Origin: Mangifera indica
Taxonomy: Eukaryota; Streptophyta; Magnoliopsida; Sapindales; Anacardiaceae
Assembly (NCBI RefSeq): GCF_011075055.1
Contig: NC_058145.1
Location: 11,715,894-11,779,893 of the forward strand
Direction of reading: 5' to 3'
DNA: 64,000 nucleotides
The notes beneath the pieces were generated by a model. It had not been told where the DNA came from and ran no database searches. It saw only the letters and a list, made by a program, of their open reading frames with translations. The translations under genes and the position numbers were made by a program. Shown piece by piece: positions 46,954 through 59,316 of this stretch; position 1 is the first letter of the stretch, and every line of letters starts with the position of its first letter.

Positions 46954-48834
46954 ATGGCTGGAACAATCAATTTACCTCCATCAACACTGTCTACTGTTCC
47001 TCTAACGTCTTCCTTTATCTCTACGACCCATAGTTTTTCCAATTTCACCCGTTCTTTCAATCTCCGAACTACCTTTAAACCCCCTAGTTATCATCCCAAA
47101 CGCCTCTCACCCCCAGATATATCATTGTCACTCAATCCAATCCCCGGTGACAGTGCGTCATCCCACCAAAACCGATGGTCTCTTCATGGCAAGACCGCTT
47201 TAGTCACTGGTGGCACTCGCGGCATTGGGTATGCAACCATACTTTCACAAATTTCTACCTACATTTGTACTCGTTTTTTTTCCTTCTTTCGTTTGTGGAG
47301 TTTAAATTGAATGTGAAACTGAGTATCCTTTGTTTTAAAGGCGAGCGGTTGTGGAGGAGTTGGTGCGTTTTGGAGCGAGAGTCCACACGTGTTCGAGGAA
47401 TGAGAGCGAGCTTAACAAGTGTTTGAGAGATTGGGATGATTTAGGTTTTCAAGTTACTGGGTCAGTGTGTGACGTATCTATTCGAGAGCAGAGAGCGAGT
47501 TTGATGGAGTCTGTTTCTTCTGTATTTGATGGCAAGCTCAACATCTTGGTAAGGTCCTAAATTTATCTCTCCTTCTCACATTGGTTTTGTTTCTTATGTA
47601 TGTGTTTATTCTGTTCGTTGATTTGCCCATGAGAGTAGTATAATTGTTGTGGCTCTGGTTTTAATTCTAGTGCATTGGCTCAGCTAGCCTTTAATGATCG
47701 GTTATTGATGCATATTAATGCCACAGATTTCTGTTATGGTGTTTGAGGGTGGGATCAAATTCAGAGCCTTAAAAAACTACAAATGCTGACAATGGCAATT
47801 TCTTCCTTTGTAGTTAATTTTGTGACTCACACTGTCATTGACAAGTGCCTTATAATTAAAAACAATTTGCATTTTATCATGTTTGAATTTTGAACTACAT
47901 TTCTTGCTTTTGAACTTATGAGATTCCATGAAGTATAGTGGCAGAAACCAATATGATCATAGCTTGGGAAAAATACTGTCTAAACTGTCCGTATGTCCTT
48001 TCAGAATGCTACTTTAGTTCTTTTTTACTACCGTTTATGTAGAAAACCTAGATCCTTTTAAGGGCCAAAATGAAAATGAATACTTCCATCTTTGTTACCA
48101 CTTTTTTTTTTTTTTCGTTTAACATTAAGTTCAAGGCTTTAATGTTTTTGTAGATTAATAATGCTGGAGCAAATATCCGGAAACCAATGGTAGAGTTCAC
48201 AGCAGAGGAATTTTCCACTCTCATGGCCACAAATTTTGAATCTGTTTTTCACTTGTGCCAACTAGCTTATCCCCTGCTGACAGCATCTGGAGCAGGAAGC
48301 GTTGTATTTACATCTTCTGTGTCTGGTTTTGTCTCACTCAAAAATATGTCTGTTCTGGGTTCAACTAAAGGTAATTTACCTTTCTGACATGAATTTCACT
48401 GCAGTTGAAGAGTACAGGAAATTTTATTTTAATTTTGTTTACCTGGTTTGTCTCCAGGAGCTATCAATCAGCTTACACGAAATTTGGCTTGTGAGTGGGC
48501 AAAAGACGACATAAGATGTAATGCTGTGGCGCCTTGGTACATCAAAACCACAATGGTGGACCAAGTAACTTCCTGTTCACCCTTGCATATGTTATTTTAA
48601 GTTAGGTTGAACTTATTCATATGCCATTTGAGCTTCATGATCCAGGTGCTTAATAAAAAGGACTATTTAGAAGAAATATATTCTGTAACACCCGCTCGGC
48701 GCCTAGGAGACCCAACAGAAGTTTCATCTCTGGTAGCATTTCTTTGCTTACCTGCATCATCTTACATCACTGGGCAGATTATCTGTGTTGATGGGGGAAT
48801 GTCTGTGAATGGTTTCAACCCAATTCATGACTAG
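46954..48834 (+). CDS. Plastid-targeted tropinone-reductase-like short-chain dehydrogenase
   Basis: Five exons (46954-47228, 47341-47548, 48154-48370, 48458-48564, 48646-48834) join in phase into 331 residues. Residues 1 to about 70 are Ser/Thr-rich with few acidic residues, typical of a chloroplast transit peptide. The Rossmann core has TGGTRGIG (85-92) for NADP(H) binding, NNAG (163-166), the catalytic Ser (S216), a tropinone-reductase-like [20 protein letters not shown] segment and a C-terminal DGGMSVNGF. The catalytic Tyr of YxxxK is leucine here (L229-G-S-T-K233; codon CTG), so classical reductase chemistry is doubtful. The family acts on small carbonyl compounds; the substrate of this branch is unknown. 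The following 350 bases are probably its 3' UTR. Confidence 0.92.
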
Positions 48835-49724
48835 AATGTTTATCCTGTATTTTCTTGCCTCTGTATTCACCGTGGTGTCAGTTACCTACTCCTGTCGTAA
48901 CTCCACAGAAGTCATCTTCTAGCTCCTGCTGCACTTTCCAGCAGCATAAAGCTGATTCCTTTTGTTTTTCTTACTTGTTTCACCCCTTCACCCTGACTTT
49001 TGTTGTCCCAAGCATTATTCTTATTGTAATATTTTGGATTGTGGTCATGCCTGGCTGTGTAAACCTACTTGTGTTTCATTCATATTCCCCTATTGTATCA
49101 TTACCACACTTTCTGATCTTGAGACAGTCTGATCTTGAGAAGATAACGCCTTTTTGCAAGAAGCCGTTGCATAATGGCTATTTGAATTTTTAATTTTTTA
49201 AATTTATTTTTATAAATACTACATTATTTTTCCTTAATTATTCACATCATACACTTCTGATTTATGGAGTTTAGTAACTAAAATTTATGATATCGATCAT
49301 TATATTAATTTTGATCGACAATTAGAAAAATAAAATTCTTGCACTTCATGTTTAGAATTCCACATTCTAACATAACAATTTGTGGAAAATTAGTTCAAAT
49401 TTTTACTGAATACAGAATAAGTAAAAAACAATTATATTATATTTGATAATGTATCATTAAATAATAAAGTTATTTACTTAATATTGCCAATTTGCATCTA
49501 AATGTTATTGAAAGAATAATGTACATAAAAGATTGAGCGATGACATGTTTTAAGATGCAAAATTAAGTTATTCATAATATATTAGAAAACTTCAGGAATT
49601 TAAATATGAATAAATGTATAATAATTGTACAAATCAATTTATATTTTTCATGTAAATAATAGATTTGTTTTAATTGATTAGTTTAATTTCCTGAGTATGT
49701 AAAATTCGTGGACTAGCATGACCC
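48835..49724. other. 3' UTR of the SDR and AT-rich intergenic sequence
   Basis: The 3' UTR probably ends near 49050-49200, where the composition changes to AT-rich. No gene is seen. Confidence 0.4.
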
Positions 49725-49768
49725 ACCAAAACCTTAATTAAAACCTTAATTTTAATTAAGGTTTTGGT
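49725..49768. repeat. Perfect 19-bp inverted repeat (hairpin)
   Basis: Arms ACCAAAACCTTAATTAAAA (49725-49743) and its exact complement (49750-49768) flank a 6-base CCTTAA. It is nearly self-complementary throughout. No gene ends right at it, so a terminator role is not supported; it may be a footprint of a small inverted-repeat transposon. Confidence 0.85.
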
Positions 49769-50063
49769 ACCACACGAGCGGTCCATTGCCGGCCTGTGTG
49801 TGGGAGTTCAATAGTGGCTGAAAATCACCCAACTCAAGACTTGAATTAAGTCTTTGTTAAGAAATTTGAAGGCCATGTTCAGGCCCACTAGGAACCTGCT
49901 GTATTGTAGCCCAGACATTGTCCCAATTTCACGGGCAATAAACAGTCTAATCCCAACACATTTTGCCGTGTAATATTACCTATACATATTTTTATATATA
50001 AATTATTAGATTAAGAGTTATTTTATTTTTAAATTAAAATTATTCAATTATATAATAACACAT

Positions 50064-50590
50064 AAGAGTAGATTTAGATTAGGCCAAGATCAAATATCTT
50101 TTGGCTCGAGTTTATCTAATCAAAATTAAGTCTAGTCCAAGTTTGATTCGGATAAAAAATAGCTCAATTTGGTTCTATTTAAATTTGACTCGATTTTATA
50201 GTTCAAATTTATAATTTGGTTCAGTTTGAATTGATGGTTTGAATGTATGATTCAAATTTATAATTTGGTTTAGTTCGAATTAACGATCCAAATATATAGT
50301 TAAGATTCATTATTCATTAACAAAATGACATTGTTTTATGTAAATAATGTTCAAAATTTTTAATTCGAGTTAAACCAAGCCATGAATTCAAACTATTAAA
50401 TTCGAGCTAATTCGAACCATAAATTCGAGTCAAATCAAGTTACAAATTTAAACTACAATTAGAATTCAAAATTCAAATCGAATCAAATTAAACACTTTTT
50501 AGCTTGAGTTGGACTCAAATTAAAAAACAAATCAAATTTTTTAATTCGAATTTGAGTCAAACTAAATTAAATCAAATCTACTTTTAAGAT
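50064..50590. repeat. AACTCGAATTGATGG-type dispersed repeat, copy with short TIRs
   Basis: The ends read AAGAGTAGATTTAGATT and, inverted, AAAAGTAGATTTGATTT, so this copy looks like a non-autonomous TIR element of about 520 bp. The interior has AATTCGAGTTAAACCAAG-like text and an ACAAAATGACATTGTTTTA segment shared with 33.2 kb and 51.5 kb. Confidence 0.5.
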
Positions 50591-50642
50591 TGAGTCATCT
50601 CGGATCACATTTAGACCATTTTGTTAACTTGATTATGTATCA

Positions 50643-50677
<35 letters not shown>

Positions 50678-50725
50678 AAATAGTTCTATTTTATTTTACA
50701 CCCCTCATGTGTGCCAATCTAAGAT

Positions 50726-50824
50726 ATGATGGCTACTTTGCAGCATGCAGGAAGGCTGATTTCAGAATTTGTCAGGCTGCAAAAGTTTGGTGACAATCAA
50801 GAAAGTCAGAAGCAATGCCCTTAA
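50726..50824 (+). other. Possible small frame of 32 codons
   Basis: Opens with ATG ATG GCT and has a non-repetitive amphipathic segment HAGRLISEFVRLQKFGDNQE. Base composition is less AT-rich than around it. It could be a stranded first exon or chance; no family was recognised. Confidence 0.2.
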
Positions 50825-51086
50825 TTACAATCTTTTAATTCTTGCAGGAGAACATGTCTATCTATTTACGGTCGGATGTTCTTTCTTAATTACAGAAGCT
50901 TGTTTATGAAAATCTAAACCTAGAGATCCTTTATGAGTTTGCAGAGTGTTCTTTTATGGATTTCTTTTATTTTAAATGGTCTAAAAATTTGAAGAATGAA
51001 ATGAAAATGGTCTTTTATTTTAATTCTTTCAAATATGTTAACTTTTTTTTTTTAATTTTATTTATATATAATTTCAATAAAACTAT

Positions 51087-51240
51087 ATGTATCTATTTTT
51101 TATACATAATTTATATACACAGATGAGGTGTCATCATATGATTAGATATTTCTTTATCAAATGATGATACATGTTTTAAAATTACCTAATTACATGATGA
51201 TATATCACTGTATATATAAATTATGTATCAAAAATAGGTA
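51087..51240. repeat. Palindromic MITE-like repeat, best preserved copy
   Basis: The left arm TATGTATCTATTTTTTATAC and the right arm read inverted (TGTGTACCTATTTTTGATAC) pair over about 35 bases, continuing into ATAATTTATATA. The middle contains TCATCATATGATTAGATA. Typical of a small terminal-inverted-repeat element. Confidence 0.7.
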
Positions 51241-51369
51241 CACATAGTATTACTCATAAAATTTTGTGTTTAATTATTTTCTTTAAAATAAAAAAATTCT
51301 TACGAAAGGGAATGACTCCATTTATCCCACTCGCTTTCTTTTTGTTTTCAAAAAAAAATATATGAATGA

Positions 51370-51740
51370 GAGTAAAATTATATTTGAGTCAAGCTTCTTT
51401 AAGTTTAAGTTCGATTTGAAAGAATCTAAAATGAGCTCAGTTCAAGTTTGAGAGTTCAATATTTTCAAATTCTAATTTTAGAGATATTCAACTCATCAAA
51501 TTCGTAAACTTGAAAAATTCAATACAAAATAACGTTATTTTAACTAACATATATTAAAATGATATTGTTTTAGTAATGAGGTAAACTCAAAACTTAATTC
51601 AAACATAAACTCCAATCCATTTATTGAAATGAGTTGAACTTCAATATCTTTTAAATGAATTTAAGTTTGATTCTATACAAATTGAGTCAAATTCAAATTT
51701 AAATATGCGTAAACTTAATTTAACTCAAATCTAACCGTAA
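51370..51740. repeat. AACTCGAATTGATGG-type dispersed repeat, diverged copy
   Basis: Contains TTTGATTCTATACAAATTGAGTC-like text and the AAATGATATTGTTTTA segment shared with the other copies. Diverged; ends not clear. Confidence 0.4.
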
Positions 51741-53479
51741 CTTTTAGAGCAATTTAAGAAATGGTGCTTGACGACTTAGATCTTCCCACCTAACGACCCC
51801 CATTATCTGTACTCACAAACGAGTCTTCATGTCTTTTAGGGATTTTCCTTTTTTTAAAGTTTTCCTTACTTAGAGGGCTCTTCATGTTCTGCCCAAATGG
51901 CAACTAATTGATTGCGTGATGAAATAAAAAATGCCTAATGATATCTTTATGTGAAGGAAGCAGCTCAGTTGATCCAAGTGGCAAACATCATAACAACTAG
52001 ACAACATAACATCATTGATGGTGCAATTTTTCATCATCAATGACACATATAATCAGACTAACGTGAAAATATGTTATAGTAACGGCTATTAAAATTTGAA
52101 AAGACTGAGAAGAGTCAACTACTACTTTTAAAAGTATAAATAAAATAATTAGACAAAATATAAAATTTTTAATATGATTTAAAGGGATGATCGGATGCAC
52201 ATGTCTATGATATTATTATTAATATAAGTGTAGCACTAGAGAGTAAAAATGCAATGATATTTTGTCATGTAGCTGTGTGATTTTTATGTGTCCCCTTTTG
52301 CCTTGTGTCGCCTTTATTTTTTTTTTCACTGATTCTTTGTATGGAAAGTACATTCAAACTTTACCATATTAGGATTCTCCTAACTTTCATCCCTAATTTG
52401 AATTTAAATAAAAGATAATCTTATATTTATTATTCTGTTTTAATAAAATATTAATTTCTGATTGAATTAGTATTATAAAGATTAACTATTAAAAAAACCT
52501 AGATAAATTCTTTTTTTGGAAAGAGTGTAACTACTCATAAAATATTGAATATGAATTACTTAATTGTTAGTCGGTTGGCAAGATATCCATACTTAGAATT
52601 GGATTTTTTCAGAGGTGATGTTCATTTGATGTTGAGTTATTGTTGAGGTCGTGGTGTGAGTGGTCTTTATTTCTCATTTTGAGGCTTTTGCAAGATAGAT
52701 CAACCTCTTGAGACTTAGTCCTTTGACCTTCAAGCTGGAATACTATTGAGTTGTTTTTTGTAAGTTGTTGTGTATAGTCATATTAAAGGGTTGACTTCAA
52801 GAAAGACTTTTAATTGCACCACAATTGTCTTCCAACTTTTTGAATACAAATAAGACTATAGGAACTTGGAGAATCTATATGATGATCTTGTTGTGGGATT
52901 CTATGTCGATTCACGCCTAAGTCTTCATTCTAACTTCTTCTTAACGGGCAACATAAGAAGTGTGTTTGACAAATTAAATTTGAAGCCATACTAAAGGAAA
53001 AGAATTCATGAGAGGTGGCTTCTAAGGCTCTTCCTAGGAGTTCGGATGTAGGTATTTCAATTATCAGACTAAAACACATTGAAATCTCATGTCTTATTTA
53101 TTTTCTTTTTTTTTTTGTTTCATTTATTTCATATCACGTTATAGTTAACACACCAAAATCTTTTTGATTTCTATCACTGCTATCTTAATTTATCTTGTGT
53201 AAAACTCAAATTTATGTATATTAGTTGATAACAAGAAATCGCATCTAATAATATCCCTATAAAGAGAAGAGAGACTAACTAGCGTAGAAATACTTTTGTA
53301 TTTTTTACAATAAACATTAGATAATAACAATACTATATACATAAACATTCTGATTATTAGGCTAAAATATGTTAAAACCCTGGTGTCTTATCTATTTTTC
53401 TTTTTCTTGGTTTCATTTATTTTATATAACATTATAGTAGATACATTAAAATCTTTTTATATTCTCATCATCATTACTA
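51741..53479. other. Intergenic stretch, no gene seen
   Basis: AT-rich sequence with a T-run near 52316 and 53105. CTTATNTATTTTNCTTTTT text near 53085-53115 recurs at about 53380-53420, followed in both by a TTTATNTNATATNACNTTATAGT segment, so there is a loose direct repeat about 295 bases apart. No coding frame is supported. Confidence 0.4.
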
Positions 53480-53827
53480 TGTTAGGACCGAACCAACTTT
53501 GGATTACAAGGTCGAAAATTTTACATTTCTCACTATCACCAATTTGGATTCCGTTTACCACTTGTCCCAACTTTGTCATCCTCGATGAAAGCTTGAGGAT
53601 TAGCAAGTATGATATTCATGTCTTCCGTTAGTGTTGTAGCATCAGTAAGTGTAGGATCCATATATGCTGCTACAAAGCAAATTTAAATAATTTGCTAACT
53701 CATATTGCTAGCTTTTATAATAGGGTTTAATAATTAATTTGATAACTAATTATTTGCAGAAGCCAAGAATCAGCTTGCCAAAATTTTGACTTGCAAACGA
53801 GTAAAAGTTGATATTAAAATATTGTAA
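53480..53827 (+). pseudogene. Tropinone-reductase-like SDR pseudogene
   Basis: Family segments lie in the right order: [20 protein letters not shown], then [13 protein letters not shown], a frameshift or stop near 53585, SSVSVVASVSVGSIYAATK (53622-53677, with the catalytic Tyr kept), an intron-like gap with a TTTGCAG acceptor, then a degenerate AKNQLAKILTCKRVKVDIK. The N-terminal cofactor-binding half and the C-terminal end are missing. The SIYAATK box makes it closer to ordinary cytosolic tropinone-reductase-like genes than to the intact gene at 46954, so it is the relic of a second member of a former tandem cluster. Confidence 0.8.
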
Positions 53828-53984
53828 AAAGAGACTTATATAAATAATTATTAATTAATGTAAATTATCAGTTATAATATGTATTATGTATATTTCTACT
53901 AATACATGGTATACCTAATCGGACAATTTTCTTGACTCTGCCAAAGCAGTAGCCATATGTCTTTAAAAGCCTGCAATCATCCCA

Positions 53985-55140
53985 CCACGTAAACCATTCC
54001 TTCTGTTACTCCTCCCATCTGAACTCAACGTGTCTTTCTCCTCTCACCACGTATTTCCGCCACCCATCCCCACCGTCACGTGTTCTCTCATTCGCCAATG
54101 CCCTTGCTTGCCGTGTACCGCTTCGGGTTCCGTTAACCTTATTTTTTCCTGGGAAAGGCAAACACAACAGAAGCCCCACACTCGGCACCTTTGCTTCCTT
54201 TCCATTTCAACCAATTTCTTCAACATCACCTAACTAACCTCTTTCCTTTTTAACCAAATGTTATGTTAACTCTAGTTAAATTCCTCTGGTTAGGGTCTGC
54301 CTGTCGCGTGCCACTGTAACTTCTTGTCATTATCAGTACAGTACAATTCTGGCCAGCCAGCCAGAAACTACACGTGGAATCCTAATGTTAGGGTTCAGTT
54401 ACTAGTGTAGTCCCCACTCACCTTCCTCTCGTACCTGTATGAACACGTTGTCCACTCATATCTCTCCACGTTCGTCTAGAATCCTTTTTGTAGATAATGC
54501 TGGTGCACCCTATCTCATTATAATTCAGTACGGTATATGTAAAAATGAAAAAAATCTTCCCCCGTCCCCGCCTAATTTAAAAATCATATTAATTTTTGCG
54601 AGGGCCCTCTCTCTCAGTGATTGATCATGTAAATGTACACGTAACCTTAACATAAATTCTTGAAGTGAACGGGTTGTTGGGGAAGAGAGGAAACGCATCG
54701 GGTCGGGTGAGCGGAGAGTAATTGTGATATGTACACGTGTATGTTGATGGAGTAAGGAATGGTGCTCTTTATTAATCTGTAAGCGTCAATGACGTTGACA
54801 GGTGGACCCGTGCATCTCCATCACAAGTGATACGTTGGAGAATTTGATTGGGCTACAAGACGCAGGCGGAATAAAGTCGAAACTTGAGGATTAAAAAGAA
54901 AAATTTTAGTTCAATTTCGTATACGAGGATTGAGACACGTGTTACTAAGTCAAAATAAAGTAGGGAGAGAGAAATATATATCTATATATAAAAAAAAAAA
55001 AGGAAAAAAAAGTTTTGCACCGAAACAACGCCTTGGTGGTACAGCACATGCGTGTCAGAAAAGGAAGACCTGTGATCGCGTTGTATATATTTCAATGGAC
55101 CACGTATGTCCCTACCAGATTGAAAGTAACACGTGTTGGA
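53985..55140 (+). promoter_or_regulatory. ABRE/G-box-rich promoter of the PP2C gene
   Basis: Five CACGTG G-boxes lie at 54077-54082, 54371-54376, 54734-54739, 54936-54941 and 55130-55135. Further ACGT cores include those at about 54028, 54468 and 55102. ACGTG is the core of ABA-responsive elements bound by AREB/ABF bZIP factors. The density fits the known ABA induction of HAI-type PP2C genes. Confidence 0.7.
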
Positions 55141-55535
55141 AGTTAAGGGAAGTGAGAAAATGGAATCAAGTGTGAAGATGTGTTGGTTTAGGCAGAGAAG
55201 CACTTACGTCTCACACACTAGCAACTGTTCGGTCAGCCCGTGACGTTGATGGGCAGCTGCCCGTAGGGAGAAGCACAAAAAGTAATCTCGTTTACAGGTC
55301 CCTACATACAAGGCCTTCCATGAATGAATTTCCTTTAGAAGGCGTTCTCTTAAGGGCGCCGGCCTCCTCTTTCATCATTATACAGTTCCAACACTATACA
55401 GCATGAGATAGTAAATCTAATCAAATCTTTTCACTTTCTTTTTTCTTTCGTTGCTGAAGAAGAGAAGAGAAGGGAAGAAAGAAAGAATTAATCTTCAATC
55501 TTTGTGAATAATTGGAAAGTGTAGTTAACTTCTGG

Positions 55536-57002
55536 ATGGCGGAGATATGTTGTGGAGTTGTTAACGAGAGTGAGACATCGACACCGTGCGAGCAAAGCTC
55601 ACGTGCAGCACGCCGGAGGAGAATGGAGATCAGACGGTTCAAAATTGTCACTGAAGTGGCGCCACCAGAAACGGAAAACGAACAACAGAAACGGTCGAAG
55701 CTGGAAGTTTATACGACGTCGTGTTCTCGTGACCGCGATTTCTCTGTAGAGAACTGTGCTTCAGATGAGGACGAAAAACAACTAATAATAAAGGTAGAAA
55801 ACGGAAAACTGGAAAGTAAAGAGATATCGATACCGAGTCATTGTTTAAGGTTTTTAGTACTGCCAGAATCGTACCCTAAATACGGTGTCGCATCGGTTTG
55901 TGGGAGAAGAAGAGACATGGAAGATGCTGTGGCAGTTCACCCATCCTTTTTCGGCCAAAAATATGAAACCACCACTGAAGAGTTGCATTATTTTGGTGTT
56001 TATGACGGCCACGGCTGCTCTCATGTATTTATATATATAAAACATATTTTTATGAACTTTTTAGTTGAAAAATAATTTCATCATTTGCTTGTATGTTTAA
56101 AATTGTAAATTTTTAGGTGGCGATGAGATGTAGAGAGCGGCTGCATGAGCTGGTGAAGGAAGAGCTAGAAAACAAGGGAGCGGAAATAACAGAATGGAAG
56201 GGGTTGTTGGAAAGAAGCTTCAAGCGCATGGACAGGGAGGTGACAGTGTGTAATGCCGCAGCGGTCAAAGCCACGTGTAGGTGTGAGCTTCAAACGCCGG
56301 AGTGCGATGCCGTTGGATCTACGGCGGTTGTTGCTATTATGGTGGCGGATAAGATTGTCATTTCTAACTGTGGAGATTCCAGGGCGGTTTTGTGTCGTAA
56401 CGGCAAGGCACTTGCTGTGTCTTCCGATCACAAGGTAACTTCACTAATTAAATTATTCATCCTTTTTGTTTCATCAAATTCAAAATATGTAATTAATATC
56501 AAACAATGTGGACTCATATGCCTGGTTAAAACAGCCGGATCGACCCGATGAGCTGAACCGGATCCAAGCGTTGGGTGGTCGGGTGATCTATTGGGACGGG
56601 GCGCGAGTATTGGGAGTGTTGGCTATGTCAAGAGCAATCGGTGACAATTACCTGAAACCGTACGTGAGCTGTGAGCCAGAGATAACAATCATCGATCGGA
56701 CGGCGGAGGATGATTGTCTGATACTAGCAACGGACGGTCTGTGGGACGTGGTGTCAAATGATACAGCATGTGGGGTAGCGCGTATGTGCTTACGTGGTAA
56801 AGTTCGTGCAGCAGCTGTAACAACTACATCATCACCACCATTATCTCCGACGCATAATGAGGTGGAGGCCGCCAATAACGGGTGGGAGAAATCGGACAAG
56901 TCATGCTCGGACGCAGCATTGTTACTGACGAAGCTGGCATTGGCGAGGCACAGTAGCGACAACGTGAGCGTCGTGGTGGTAGATCTTAGAAAAGCCACAT
57001 AA
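55536..57002 (+). CDS. Clade A protein phosphatase 2C, HAI type (ABA signalling)
   Basis: This Mg/Mn-dependent Ser/Thr phosphatase should dephosphorylate SnRK2 kinases and be inhibited by ABA-bound PYR/PYL receptors. Three exons (55536-56024, 56117-56434, 56535-57002) join into 424 residues. The N-terminus (about 1-110) is variable. The catalytic domain follows with [21 protein letters not shown] (157-160), [36 protein letters not shown], the receptor-lock Trp W289 ([20 protein letters not shown]), DGLWDV (336-341) and SSDN (D411), so all metal ligands are present. The start MAEICCG resembles HAI1/HAI2/HAI3 starts. Closest by eye to HAI2 (At1g07430), which in Arabidopsis also neighbours SMO2. 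Confidence 0.95.
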
Positions 57003-59316
57003 CGAAATCGTGAAACTAAGTTGGGTTAGTCTATTGGGGCGTTGGAGTCGAGGGTTTCTTTTCCTTGGTGTTGAACTTTCTTTCGTTCTTTATTTTTAAA
57101 AAAAAAAAAAATTGAGGGTGAAGATGAAGATGAAGAAGAAGAAATGGATACTGTTGCAAAGGGAAAATGGATACATATCCAAGAAAGAAAGATTGGATTG
57201 CTAAATGTTTTTCCTTTTACCTATTTTTTTTGTGGTTTTCATTTCATTTTCAGATGGGAATATATCTTTTCTTCACCGGAACTCAGGAATATGAAAGAGT
57301 GTAATAGTTTGTGAATTGAATATAAAATATTTGAAATCAATTTTTGTTTATGTTGCAGAAAGACTCCGACTGGAAGGGGGAAGGGGGAAGGGGAAAGGGG
57401 TGAGGGGTAGAGGTAGTTGTCTTCCAAAATTCATAAAGTTAGTGCCATATTCAAGTAGGTTAGGTGTCCAATGCATATTGCAATGGCATGATCAATTCTA
57501 AATGAAATTAAGAAATCATGGGAAATTAAACAAGACGTGGGGCAAAGGGAGTTTCGGGTGCAGCTAACAACTTTCTCTGAAACAAGGCAATGACAAATAT
57601 GTTTGGTGAACAATTCGACAGAATGAGCTCACGCTCACAGGTTCCTATATAACATGGGACTTAAGTTAGAAGCTGATGTTTTTATAAGCAGATTGATGAT
57701 TGAAATCAGTTGTTTGATTGGTTTAATTAAAAAATTGGTTAATTTAATTTATTATCAAAAATTATAATAAATAGATTTTTTTTAAATTTTATAAAAAAAT
57801 AAAATTAATTATCATATATCTTTTTTAAAGAATAATAATTATTTATTTGATTCCAATATAATAATTAAAATAAAAAAATGTTAATTTGATGGTATAAAAA
57901 AAATATAATTTTATAAATTATTGTTTATAAAAGACATTTTAATAGATATAAGATTTTTTTTTTTGAATTTTTTTTTTAAGTATTAAAAAATTTATCAAAT
58001 CTAATAAAAAATAATTAAATTATTTAAAAATAATTAAAATTTAAAAGAATTCAAAAATCAAACTTGATATTTTAATCAGTTTATCCAACTTACGTTTAAT
58101 TGAGTTAATAATAAAATTGATATTTTATATTTATTAAATCAAATTTGAAACGAATTTTTAATTTAATTAATTAAATTGGCCAATCTGATCCGATTTTTAA
58201 ACCATTAGTTGAAACCATCCAAATTTTGAAACATAAAAATTCTTCCTGGGTTGGGAGTTTCGACCTTTCGAAGCATCTGTTGCGCTGTGATATAAACATT
58301 AAGTACTCCAAAACGGTGAGATGTCAGTTTTTTCCCAAATTAACATTAATATTGAGACAACATGACACCTTAAAAGGGAATATTTTAAAATTAAAATGTT
58401 AATTTATTTATTATAATAATTATAAGATTAATTATTAGTTTTAAAATTTTATTTATTCTATATGAGTGATTGGATGGGTAAAAAACTGCCTTGCTGAGGT
58501 GAGATTCCTCTGAAAAAGAAGGGATCACTTGTTAAATCAGCACCTTCTGGGTTGGTCACAGTGCACTGCCCCACTTTTTCCATGCAAAAACTCCCCCAAG
58601 ACATCCGAACCTACTTTTCCTTTTCTATTTTGCCTTTGCCACCTCAAGCGTCTTTTTCCAAGTTTCCCATTCCCTTTTCCTTTGCCTTTTGCATTGCATA
58701 GTTTAACTGCTCAAGCAGTTTAAGCAATTCAGTCTTCTCCACTTTTACGTCCCCTGAATCTATTCGATGATCACATTTATGCCATCAATATGCACTCCCT
58801 AGCTGCAACCCAACAGATTGATTCCAATCCCTGTCATTTCTGAAACAAAAACATAATCACATGCCCTTTATCCACCATCTATCACCACCCAATCAACCAT
58901 GTATAAATCCAGCCTTTTCGACTTGGTGAAAACAGATTAATTCTGTTAACAGAGGATCCATACCCTTTGATGAGTTTCACTGTTACTTAATATTTGGTGA
59001 CTCAAGGATTGAAAATCATCCATGCAGCATAATTCATTGAGTGTCTAATATGGAGACACGGAAAAACTGAACGAAAAGGTTTATTTATAGCAGAGAAACT
59101 TCATTAATGTATGAAACAAGAGAGCAAAACGTTCAAGATCTTTCCAATGATTCCATATCACTACACGCTGTAAACATGAACGGCTAAGTAAACAACTAAA
59201 AGATAAAATTGCACACTAGATGGGACAGGGGCAGAACAAAACCTTTTCCAAGATGCCCTTTTAACCAGGAACCCATTTTCTAAATGTCAAGCTCATTCAA
59301 AAAGAATTTTCTATTG
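57003..59316. other. Convergent 3' regions and AT-rich sequence
   Basis: The PP2C 3' UTR probably runs to about 57350. At 57690-58210 lies a very AT-rich block whose ends contain TTGATTGGTTTAATTAAA and, in the opposite sense, TTTAATTAATTAAATTGGCC, a possible worn TIR element. 58500-58770 is CT-rich. 59020-59316 is the SMO2 3' UTR side. No gene is seen. Confidence 0.4.

Noticed and set aside
55512..55535. A longer N-terminus of the PP2C from a TTG codon
   Set aside because: Plants start at ATG in almost all cases, and the ATG at 55536 gives the MAEICC start expected for HAI-type proteins.
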